Source: CAWEFA01 sp963851385 (GTDB lineage: Bacteria > Bacteroidota > Bacteroidia > Bacteroidales > DTGW01). Taken from it: a stretch of DNA of 8,050 bases. Shown here one piece after another: positions 1-6,048 of the stretch; the stretch's first letter is position 1, and each line of letters begins with the position of its first letter. Location: contig CAWKPE010000009.1 in the NCBI GenBank assembly GCA_963851385.1, positions 1-8,050 on the forward strand, given 5' to 3'. The position numbers were made by a program, and so were the translations under genes. Under the pieces are notes generated by a model. It did no database searches, was not told where the DNA came from, and saw only the letters and a program-made list of their open reading frames with translations.

Positions 1-168
1 CTTTGCAATCTGACTATTATTTTGAATATCTAAAATATTTCAAAACAAATACATATTAGCAAAAAACTATATGCCGATTAATATTTATTTACTTTAATGA
101 CAAAGTAAATAATGATAAATATGTCAATAAACCACAAGCGATGCAAAGGAATAAGAAAATTTTCGAAT
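1..168. other. AT-rich intergenic stretch with one hairpin, no gene seen
   Basis: I see no coding region in this stretch: all frames are broken by stops and nothing resembles a tRNA or other structured RNA gene. It lies downstream of the leftward gene whose restored reading frame ends at 169. The only clear structure is the inverted repeat at 85-112, listed separately. What lies to the left of the window is unknown, so this could be a 3' region shared with a converging gene or the 5' region of a leftward neighbour. Confidence 0.6.
85..112. repeat. Perfect 11-bp inverted repeat (hairpin) with 6-nt loop
   Basis: Positions 85-95 (TTATTTACTTT) pair perfectly with 102-112 (AAAGTAAATAA) around the loop AATGAC at 96-101. 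The repeat sits about 55 nt past the restored stop codon of the leftward gene. It could therefore end or stabilise that transcript, or act as a protein-binding operator. The stem has only one G-C pair and there is no U-run on either side, so it is not a classic intrinsic terminator. The pairing is seen directly; the function is a guess. Confidence 0.55.
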
Positions 169-280
169 TTAACTATTTGACCAGGAAATAATAAATTCTG
201 TTACACTATTATTTTTGGCAAGGGATTTTGTCAAATCAATTTTTACATTTTTACAACCCGACATTTCTAGTGCCCGCTCC
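169..280 (-). pseudogene. Out-of-frame C-terminal tail of the DUF2378/V4R-like gene
   Basis: Reading leftward and skipping one G of the GGG run (281-279), the frame continues as E-R-A-L-E-M-S-G-C-K-N-V-K and then IDLTKSLAKNNSVTEFIISW, ending in SNS and a TAA stop at 171-169. This gives 36 more residues directly after 'GWM'. It supplies the amphipathic helix and the final 'TEFIISW' strand that close the fold in DUF2378/V4R-like proteins, where a motif of the type G-W-x-x-R-A-L-E-x-x-G is expected. An open frame of this length that fits the family so well is unlikely by chance in such AT-rich DNA. Either the read has one G too many, or the gene is recently broken and has lost its last strand and helix. 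Confidence 0.72.
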
Positions 281-733
281 CATCCATCCAACAATGTCAT
301 ATTCTAGAATCTCATCAGGATCAGGGAATTTAGTTATATGCAGAACTAATCCGTTTTTTGTAGCATTCATAACTACAATTTCGGAAGGTTGAAAATAGGT
401 AGTAAATATTCGGCCAGCCTTTTCTATAATATATTTGGGCGAGCCAAACTGAATAAAAAACTTGTAAATGCCATTTAAAGCTGATTCAGCATGGAAACGA
501 CCCATAAGCTTGGCAGTTTTTTCATCATCTCCGTTATAATATACTTTACTAATTGTTTTCATTGGTAAAACCAAACCATCCTGCATAGGATACCAGTTAT
601 TCGTAAAAATAATACCTTTCATAATATTTTTCGAACTTTCAGGAAGGGCATCCAACCATTCATTTTGTCGAAGCGGAAAATGTTTTTTTACAAATTCCGG
701 GATCGACTTTAATGCAGCGCCTTTTATTTCCAT
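251..733 (-). CDS. DUF2378/V4R-like protein, frameshifted near its C-terminus
   Basis: As read this is a 160-aa soluble protein starting at ATG 733-731, with no signal peptide or membrane segment. Its pattern recalls the DUF2378 (TIGR02265, Myxococcus-type) and V4R/heme-NO-binding-like small-molecule sensor folds. It has an N-terminal 'IKGAALKSIPEFV' segment, 'NNWYP' near residues 45-50, 'GRFHAESALNGIYKFF' in the middle, a 'GRIFTTYF' strand, and 'GWM' at 149-151. In those families GW is followed by a helix of the type 'ERALE..G' and a closing strand ending in W. Here the frame instead gives GAGTRNVGL and stops. The expected residues lie in the next frame (169-279), so residues 152-160 are probably an artefact of a 1-nt shift at the GGG run at 279-281. 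The restored protein would be 187 aa. The function is unknown: I see no His or Cys clearly placed to bind haem. It is transcribed away from the lipoprotein gene at 912. The family assignment is from memory and tentative; that this is a real gene is fairly sure. Confidence 0.75.
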   Translation of the reverse strand: MEIKGAALKSIPEFVKKHFPLRQNEWLDALPESSKNIMKGIIFTNNWYPMQDGLVLPMKTISKVYYNGDDEKTAKLMGRFHAESALNGIYKFFIQFGSPKYIIEKAGRIFTTYFQPSEIVVMNATKNGLVLHITKFPDPDEILEYDIVGWMGAGTRNVGL

Positions 734-846
734 TGCGGAATTTGATTTAACCCATATTTAAAAGTAAGCTTTTTGCAAATTTTTTCATATGAATTCGTCC
801 ATTTTTAATTCTATAAAATACGTTAATATTTATTTATTATTAACTA

Positions 847-876
847 TTTAATTATGCATTCAAATAATTAAGTTTG
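847..876 (+). promoter_or_regulatory. Putative Bacteroidota-type promoter for the Ig-like lipoprotein gene
   Basis: TAAGTTTG at 869-876 matches the Bacteroidota primary sigma -7 consensus TAnnTTTG exactly. A weak -33-like TTTA lies at 847-850, 18 bp upstream. Transcription would start around 882-885, giving a leader of about 30 nt before the GTG at 912. The -7 match is seen in the sequence; promoter activity is inferred. Confidence 0.5.
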
Positions 877-911
877 TAAGTTTTTGAAGCAAAATTTAAT
901 AATATAAAAAA

Positions 912-2723
912 GTGAAGATTAAAAATATAATTAAGAATTATTTCTATTGTATTTTGTTTGTTTTGGCTATTGGATTATTAACTTATCAATGTGCTAGCGT
1001 TGGTACAATATCGGGAGGTCCAAAAGATTTAGATCCTCCAAAAATGGTCAGCAGTTCCCCAAAAATGTATGCTACTAATTTTAAAAATAAGGAAATACGA
1101 ATAGATTTTAATAAATATATTCAACTTAAGGATGTAAATCAACAATTAAATGTTTCTCCACCATTAAAGAAAAAACCTTTAGTTTGGATTAAAAATAAGT
1201 CACTAATAATTCAGTATAAGGACACTTTAAAAGAAAATACGACTTATACATTTAATTTCGGTAATAGTATCTCTGATTTAAATGAAGGTAATATTTACAA
1301 CAATTTCGAATTTGTTATTTCAACTGGAAACTATGTAGATTCTTTGGGAGTAAGAGGTCAAATTGTTGATGCTTTCGATTTAAAACCAGAAAAGGAATCT
1401 GTTTTAGCAATGTTATATAGTAATTTGTCTGATTCTGCACCCTATAAAGAAGTACCTGAATTTACGAGTCGCACTGATAAGGATGGATATTTTTATATTA
1501 ATAATGTTAAGCCGGGAACTTACAGGTTGTATGCGCTAAAAGATAAAAATTTCAATTATAAATATGATCCGTTTACAGAAGCAATTGCTTTCAAAGATTC
1601 AAATGTTATACTTGACAGTTCCAAAATATCAAATTTGAAAGAAAAAAATTTATTTTTTCCATCGGACACTTTACACTTTTACAGTATAAAAGATACAATT
1701 CGTAAAAAGCATATTTTAGACAGCATTGCTACAAAAAGATCACGAAACAGCATTTATTCAGAGTTATTATTATTTTATGAAAAAGATAAACGGCAATATT
1801 TAAAAGATTTTAGCAGAAAATATAAACGAAGATTTGATATTCGTTTCAGCAAACCTCTTAGAAATGACAGTATAATTATTAAACCATTGTATTTTGGCGT
1901 TACTAATTGGTATTTACTGGAAAAATATAAAAATCATGATTCATTGACAATATGGTTGACAGATACAAATTTGATTAAAGTGGATACACTTAAAACAGTT
2001 GTTCAATATTGGGGTAATAGCAAAAAAGGTGATTTAATATGGAAATCCGATACTTTGAACTTCAAATTTACAGGATTAGAAAAAACCGAAAAAAAATCTA
2101 AAAAACAAAAACCTCAAACAGCGAAGGTTACAACTAATGCAACAGGAACAGTTGATTTAAACTCAGAACCTTATATTGAATCAGAATTTCCATTATCAAA
2201 AATTAATACAAATAAATTTCAATTGTTTCAAAAGGTTGATACTATTGAATTTCCTTCGAAATTTTCAATTGTTGCAGATAGTATATCACCTAAAAGGGTA
2301 AATATCATGAGCAGTTGGATTGAACAAACAAATTATAAATTAATGATATTTCCTGGTGCCCTTGAAAATATTTATGGCATTCAGTACGATACAATAATAA
2401 GTTCATTTACAACTCAAAAACTTGAATACTATGGAAAACTAACTATAAACCTTTCAGGAATAAAAATGCCGATGATTGTTCAACTTCTCGATAAAGATAA
2501 TGTAGTTGTTGAAAAATATGCCACATCAGATGGGGCAATAATTTTTGATTATTTACAACCCAAATCATATACCATTAAGGTAATATTTGATGAAAATGGA
2601 GATAGAATTTGGAATACAGGAAATTTAATAAAGAAAAAACAGCCCGAAAAAGTACTATTTTACAAAGATGAAGTTAAAATTCGCTCGAATTGGGATGTTA
2701 CTATTGCCTGGGAATTAAAATAA
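912..2723 (+). CDS. Ig-like (SbsA/Big_5-type) domain lipoprotein
   Basis: This is a 603-aa cell-envelope protein of unknown exact role, from a family widespread in Bacteroidota. The GTG start at 912 is chosen because it supplies the signal peptide: positive 'MKIKNIIKN', a hydrophobic core at about 10-24, and lipobox-like LTYQ before Cys27. The next in-frame ATG would remove all of this. After the Cys comes the family hallmark GTISGGPKD (31-39). An Ig-like domain spans about 42-137, including 'DTLKENTTYTFNFGNSI'. A transthyretin/carboxypeptidase-regulatory-like beta domain follows at about 146-230, with DKDGYFYINNVKPGTYRLYA. A Lys-rich linker lies around 388-413, and a second beta sandwich at about 506-590 carries 'DENGDRIWNTGNL'. 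No acidic residues follow Cys27, so the Bacteroidota surface-export signal seems absent and a periplasm-facing lipoprotein is likely (inference). The cation exporter gene begins 5 nt after the stop and is probably co-transcribed. Confidence 0.88.
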   Translation: MKIKNIIKNYFYCILFVLAIGLLTYQCASVGTISGGPKDLDPPKMVSSSPKMYATNFKNKEIRIDFNKYIQLKDVNQQLNVSPPLKKKPLVWIKNKSLIIQYKDTLKENTTYTFNFGNSISDLNEGNIYNNFEFVISTGNYVDSLGVRGQIVDAFDLKPEKESVLAMLYSNLSDSAPYKEVPEFTSRTDKDGYFYINNVKPGTYRLYALKDKNFNYKYDPFTEAIAFKDSNVILDSSKISNLKEKNLFFPSDTLHFYSIKDTIRKKHILDSIATKRSRNSIYSELLLFYEKDKRQYLKDFSRKYKRRFDIRFSKPLRNDSIIIKPLYFGVTNWYLLEKYKNHDSLTIWLTDTNLIKVDTLKTVVQYWGNSKKGDLIWKSDTLNFKFTGLEKTEKKSKKQKPQTAKVTTNATGTVDLNSEPYIESEFPLSKINTNKFQLFQKVDTIEFPSKFSIVADSISPKRVNIMSSWIEQTNYKLMIFPGALENIYGIQYDTIISSFTTQKLEYYGKLTINLSGIKMPMIVQLLDKDNVVVEKYATSDGAIIFDYLQPKSYTIKVIFDENGDRIWNTGNLIKKKQPEKVLFYKDEVKIRSNWDVTIAWELK

Positions 2724-2728
2724 TTTTT

Positions 2729-3640
2729 ATGCATTCTAATAATCATCATCATCATAAAGATATAAAGACGGAAAATCTTCTTATAGCCATTCTATTAAAT
2801 TTTACAATAACAATAGTAGAAATTGGTGGAGGTATTTTTTCAAATAGTTACGCTTTATTATCTGATGCAATGCATAATTTTGGAGATACCGTAGCTATTT
2901 TTCTTGCTTTTTTTTCAAATAAAATAAGTAAACGAACACCTACATTAAGTAAAACATTTGGATTTAAGAGAATTGAAATTCTTGTTGCTTTAATTAATGG
3001 AGTTGCACTTGTTATTATTTGTTCTTTTCTTTTTTATGGAGCTATTGTAAGATTAAAACACCCTGCTCGCATAAATGGTGCAATGATGGTAGTAGTTGCT
3101 ATTATAGCGCTATTAGCAAATTTTATTGCAATGACTCTGCTTAAAAAGGACAGAGAAAAAAACCTTAATATTAAAGCAGCTTATTTGCATTTATTGGCAG
3201 ATACACTTTCGTCTGCAGCAGTTATAGTATGTGGGATATTGATAGTTTTTTTTAAAAACAAAATTTACTGGCTTGACCCGGTTATTACATTTATAATTAG
3301 TATTTACATATTAAAGGAAGCATGGTTCATTTTGAAGCAAGCGTATTTAATATTAATTCAGGCAGCACCTAATGATCTTGATATAAATAAAGTAAAATCA
3401 GTTATTGAAGCTTTTGCGGGAATTGAAAATATTCACCATATTCATGCCTGGAAACTAAATGATACGCAAATTCACTTTGAATGTCATATAGATCTTAATA
3501 AAGACTATAAAATAAGTGAAACTGAAGAAATATTATTTAAGATAAAACAATTGCTTAAAGACGATTTTAATATTATTCATACTACAATACAATTTGAATA
3601 CAATTATTGTGATGACAAATCAATTATAAAAAAGCACTAA
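2729..3640 (+). CDS. Cation diffusion facilitator, CzcD-type zinc/cobalt/cadmium exporter
   Basis: This 303-aa inner-membrane antiporter is expected to export Zn2+ (possibly Co2+ or Cd2+) in exchange for protons. I start it at ATG 2729, which gives the His-rich N-terminus MHSNNHHHHKD typical of zinc CDF proteins. An in-frame TTG at 2690 lies inside the upstream gene and would add only 'MGCYYCLGIKIIF'. Six membrane helices fit at about 17-37, 42-62, 84-105, 118-138, 152-175 and 180-200. The metal site is intact: TM2 has S-D-A-M-H49-N-F-G-D53 and TM5 has H154-L-L-A-D158, the HxxxD pairs of the zinc-preferring group. The cytoplasmic C-terminal domain contains HHIHAW (236-241) and the ferredoxin-like fold that dimerises and senses metal. 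It starts 5 nt after the lipoprotein stop and its own stop overlaps that of trpS by 4 nt. No metal-regulator gene is nearby. The family is certain; the exact metal is inferred. Confidence 0.93.
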   Translation: MHSNNHHHHKDIKTENLLIAILLNFTITIVEIGGGIFSNSYALLSDAMHNFGDTVAIFLAFFSNKISKRTPTLSKTFGFKRIEILVALINGVALVIICSFLFYGAIVRLKHPARINGAMMVVVAIIALLANFIAMTLLKKDREKNLNIKAAYLHLLADTLSSAAVIVCGILIVFFKNKIYWLDPVITFIISIYILKEAWFILKQAYLILIQAAPNDLDINKVKSVIEAFAGIENIHHIHAWKLNDTQIHFECHIDLNKDYKISETEEILFKIKQLLKDDFNIIHTTIQFEYNYCDDKSIIKKH

Positions 3641-4626
3641 AATTCACGAAATCCAATAATTTTTCTGACCTCCTTCAAAGTCTTTGATGCACTTTCGCGT
3701 GCTTTATCCCGTCCACTATTAACTACTTTTTTTAAATATTCCTTATTTGATATGTAATCCTGTATTCTTTGCCTGATGGGACCAAGAACTTTGTTAATAT
3801 CCTGTGCAAGTTGTTTTTTCATGTCGCCGTAACGAATTTCACAGCTATTATATTTATCATGAAAATGTTTTATTACATCTGGTTTTGAAACTACTTCCAT
3901 TATAGTAAAAAGATTTTTTACAGGTTCTGACATTTTTTGGTGCGAATGTGTAGGGGCTATATCTGTTATAGCTCGCATTAATTTCTTTTCGACAGTTTTT
4001 GCATCATCCGACAAATAAATGCCATTACCTTCTGATTTGCCCATTTTACCTGAGCCATCTAACCCGGGAATTTTAATAAGGTTTTCACCAAAATTGAACG
4101 CAGTCGGAAGAGGGAAAAAATCTATGCCATATAGGTTGTTAAAACGTCCGGCAAAATTTCGTGCCATTTCCAAATGTTGTTCTTGATCTTTACCAACAGG
4201 AACTTTATTTGCTTTATGAATGATAATATCGGCGGCCATCAGAACAGGATAAGTCAGTAAGCCGGCATTAATATTATCAGTTTGCTGACGCGCTTTTTCC
4301 TTAAAAGTCGTTGTTCGTTCCAACTCGCCTTTATATGCAAGCATATTAAGTATTAAATACAATTCTGAAATTTCAGGTATATCACTTTGAATATATACAG
4401 TAGCTATTTCAGGATCAATACCTGCAGCGAGATATTCACAAAGAACCTGTTTAACACTGGCCATCCAATCATCAGGTTTGGGATGTGTTGTTAATGAATG
4501 CAAATCAGCTATAAAAAAGAAACACTTATAATCATGTTGCATTTTAACAAAATTGCGAACAGCGCCATAGTAATTACCTAAATGCAGGTTACCTGTTGAA
4601 CGAATACCACTTAAAACAATTTCCAT
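3637..4626 (-). CDS. trpS: Tryptophanyl-tRNA synthetase
   Basis: This 329-aa cytoplasmic class Ic aminoacyl-tRNA synthetase activates Trp with ATP and charges tRNA-Trp; it is normally essential. The Rossmann core carries the HIGH signature as T-G-N-L-H15-L-G-N18 followed by YYGA. The Trp pocket is AGLLTYPVLMAADIIIHKA (121-139), where Asp133 is the expected contact with the indole. VPVGKDQEQHLEMAR (142-156) is the conserved dimer/ATP segment. The KMSKS loop reads GSGKMGKSEGN (191-201); Gly for the first Ser is a common variant, not a defect. The C-terminal helical region (about 230-329) contacts the anticodon. The length matches the usual 325-335 aa and the gene looks intact. ATG at 4626 follows a short leader with a good -7 box. 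It converges on the cation exporter gene, with overlapping stop codons, and diverges from rbfA. I see no Trp leader peptide or T-box, which is expected for this phylum. Confidence 0.97.
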   Translation of the reverse strand: MEIVLSGIRSTGNLHLGNYYGAVRNFVKMQHDYKCFFFIADLHSLTTHPKPDDWMASVKQVLCEYLAAGIDPEIATVYIQSDIPEISELYLILNMLAYKGELERTTTFKEKARQQTDNINAGLLTYPVLMAADIIIHKANKVPVGKDQEQHLEMARNFAGRFNNLYGIDFFPLPTAFNFGENLIKIPGLDGSGKMGKSEGNGIYLSDDAKTVEKKLMRAITDIAPTHSHQKMSEPVKNLFTIMEVVSKPDVIKHFHDKYNSCEIRYGDMKKQLAQDINKVLGPIRQRIQDYISNKEYLKKVVNSGRDKARESASKTLKEVRKIIGFREF

Positions 4627-4648
4627 AGATTTATTTTCGTTGAATGTA

Positions 4649-4656
4649 CAAATCTA
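4649..4656 (-). promoter_or_regulatory. Putative -7 box of the trpS promoter
   Basis: On the minus strand this reads TAGATTTG, an exact TAnnTTTG match. It would start transcription around 4642, about 16 nt before the trpS ATG. The -33 partner is poor: TTAG at 4679-4676, with 19-bp spacing, is the best candidate. Position relative to the gene supports the call; activity is inferred. Confidence 0.45.
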
Positions 4657-4689
4657 AAAAATAAAAAATCACCTGCTAACTACAATTAA

Positions 4690-4720
4690 TTTTTTCATGG
4701 GGATTATTTCGGTAATTTTG
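4690..4720 (+). promoter_or_regulatory. Putative promoter of the rbfA operon
   Basis: TAATTTTG at 4713-4720 matches the Bacteroidota -7 consensus TAnnTTTG, and a T-rich -33-like stretch (TTTT from 4690) lies 19 bp upstream. A second exact match, TATTTTTG at 4727-4734, follows 14 bp later and could give an alternative start. The predicted leader is about 45-60 nt before the rbfA ATG at 4786. Consensus and spacing are seen; use is inferred. Confidence 0.5.
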
Positions 4721-4785
4721 CAGAATTATTTTTGTAAAAATAAATGAATTATAAATTTCGGGAATTAATTTAACAATCCATTAAT

Positions 4786-5136
4786 ATGGAATCTACCAGG
4801 TTACAAAAAGTTTCAAGGCTCATACAAAAAGAAATAGGAATTATGTTTCAACGCGAGAGTCATACTATTTGTAATGGTAAAATGGTTACTGTAACTGCAG
4901 TCCGCGTAAGTCCCGATTTGGGCATAGCTAAGGTGTACATTAGTATATTTCCATCAGAAAATACTAAAGAAACACTATTTCATATTAAAAATAGCACTAA
5001 AACAATCCGTCATAACATTGGTTTGAACATGAAAAATCAATTGCGAATATTGCCTGAATTGGAGTTTTTTATTGATGACAGTCTTGACTATATTGAGAAG
5101 ATTGAGAAATTAATAAAACCTCGTAAAACTCCTTAA
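4786..5136 (+). CDS. rbfA: 30S ribosome-binding factor A
   Basis: RbfA is a small KH-fold protein that binds the immature 30S subunit and helps finish the 5' end of 16S rRNA; it is important for growth in the cold. The 116-aa product opens with ESTRLQKVSRLIQKEIGIMF, the family's N-terminal helix. It continues with VTVTAVRVSPDLGIAKVYISIF, the conserved 'V.VS.DL..AKVY.S' strand pair, then the helix around NSTKTIRHNIGLNMKNQLRI and the closing PELEFFIDDSLDYIEKIEKLI, matching the usual 'P.L.F..D.S' ending. The length is close to other family members (about 110-135 aa), without the longer E. coli-type tail. It is not beside infB or truB as in Proteobacteria. Instead it heads a rightward group ending in a LolE-like permease, an arrangement I recall from other Bacteroidota. 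It has its own upstream promoter candidates. Confidence 0.93.
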   Translation: MESTRLQKVSRLIQKEIGIMFQRESHTICNGKMVTVTAVRVSPDLGIAKVYISIFPSENTKETLFHIKNSTKTIRHNIGLNMKNQLRILPELEFFIDDSLDYIEKIEKLIKPRKTP

Positions 5137-5188
5137 ATTGATAATAAATTGTATTTAACCGAACTTTCCAAAAGTAAAAATTTAGATT

Positions 5189-5998
5189 ATGCAATACGAA
5201 CCAATTAAAAGAAGCCTTGGACTAGTATTTAATGACAAACCATTTTTCAGGATATTTTTTTACAAACTTCTCGACATTCTGTTATTGCGGGCATGGTATG
5301 TCAAAAAGGAGCTTAAATTAATGAAAAGACAAATTGGAAATAATATTTCGATTCTCGATGCAGGATCTGGATTTGGACAATATTCTTACTTTTTATCTAC
5401 TTTTTCAAAAGGATTTAAGATTACAGGCATTGATATTGAAGAAGAACAAATAGAGGATTGTAATAAATTTTTCAATAAAATTGGATATGCTGACAGAATA
5501 AAGTTCAATAAAGCGGACATGACTCAATTTGTGAAACCTGACGAATATAATCTCGTTATTTCAATTGATGTAATGGAACATATAATCGACGATATTCAGG
5601 TATTTAAAAATTTTTATCAATCATTGAAATCCGGAGGTATTTTACTAATTTCTACACCTTCAGACCAAGGAGGATCTGATGTACACGATGATGAAGAGAA
5701 ATCATTTATAGCTGAACATGTACGCGATGGTTACAGTATTAGCGATATTCAAAAGAAACTTGAAACTGCAGGATTTTTAAATATTGAAACAAAATATAGT
5801 TATGGAATTCCTGGTCAAATATCCTGGAAAATGTCAATGAAATTTCCAATAACAATATTGAATATTAGCAAATTATTTTTCATTATCCTTCCTTTCTATT
5901 ATCTGATTACTTTTCCATTTTGTCTGTTACTAAACTACCTTGATCTTATAAAGTTACATAAAAGTGGCACTGGATTAATTGTAAAAGCTATTAAATAG
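5189..5998 (+). CDS. Class I SAM-dependent methyltransferase with hydrophobic C-terminus
   Basis: This 269-aa protein is predicted to transfer a methyl group from SAM; the substrate is unknown. The Rossmann-type motifs are intact. Motif I is ILDAGSGFG (55-63). The acidic residue after strand 2 is in GIDIEEEQ (D82), where the ribose hydroxyls should bind. Motif II-like LVISIDVMEHI (122-132) and motif III LKSGGILLISTPS (146-158) follow. The N-terminus (about 18-40) is aromatic and amphipathic. The segment FFIILPFYYLITFPFCLLLNYL (230-251) is strongly hydrophobic, long enough for a membrane hairpin or anchor, which suggests a lipid, quinone or envelope substrate (inference). It lies 52 nt after rbfA and 50 nt before the LolE-like permease, all on one strand, with no TAnnTTTG box in either gap, so it is probably in the same operon. 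The enzyme class is near certain; I do not recognise a specific family. Confidence 0.88.
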   Translation: MQYEPIKRSLGLVFNDKPFFRIFFYKLLDILLLRAWYVKKELKLMKRQIGNNISILDAGSGFGQYSYFLSTFSKGFKITGIDIEEEQIEDCNKFFNKIGYADRIKFNKADMTQFVKPDEYNLVISIDVMEHIIDDIQVFKNFYQSLKSGGILLISTPSDQGGSDVHDDEEKSFIAEHVRDGYSISDIQKKLETAGFLNIETKYSYGIPGQISWKMSMKFPITILNISKLFFIILPFYYLITFPFCLLLNYLDLIKLHKSGTGLIVKAIK

Positions 5999-6048
5999 AG
6001 CAAGAATTCTAAGGAATTAAATCTATTACAAATTAAAAATAAAATAAA

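Noticed and set aside
759..766. Minus-strand TACTTTTA as a promoter -7 box for the frameshifted gene
   Set aside because: It matches only seven of the eight consensus positions, counting the two free ones, and has no -33 partner at the right distance.
2690..2728. Upstream TTG start that would lengthen the cation exporter by 13 residues
   Set aside because: It overlaps the lipoprotein gene, uses a rare start, and the ATG at 2729 gives the His-rich N-terminus expected of zinc CDF proteins.
2744..2755. Four tandem CAT repeats as an artificial His tag or a phase-variable repeat
   Set aside because: Short His runs at the N-terminus are normal in zinc CDF exporters, and four copies of a 3-nt unit cannot shift the frame.
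4031..4063. KMGKS in place of KMSKS in trpS as a damaged catalytic loop
   Set aside because: KMGKSEGN is a common natural form in tryptophanyl-tRNA synthetases, and the other catalytic motifs are intact.
6006..6018. Small inverted repeat AATTC/GAATT between the methyltransferase and permease genes as a terminator
   Set aside because: The stem is only 5 bp and A/T-rich with no T-run after it; not distinguishable from chance.
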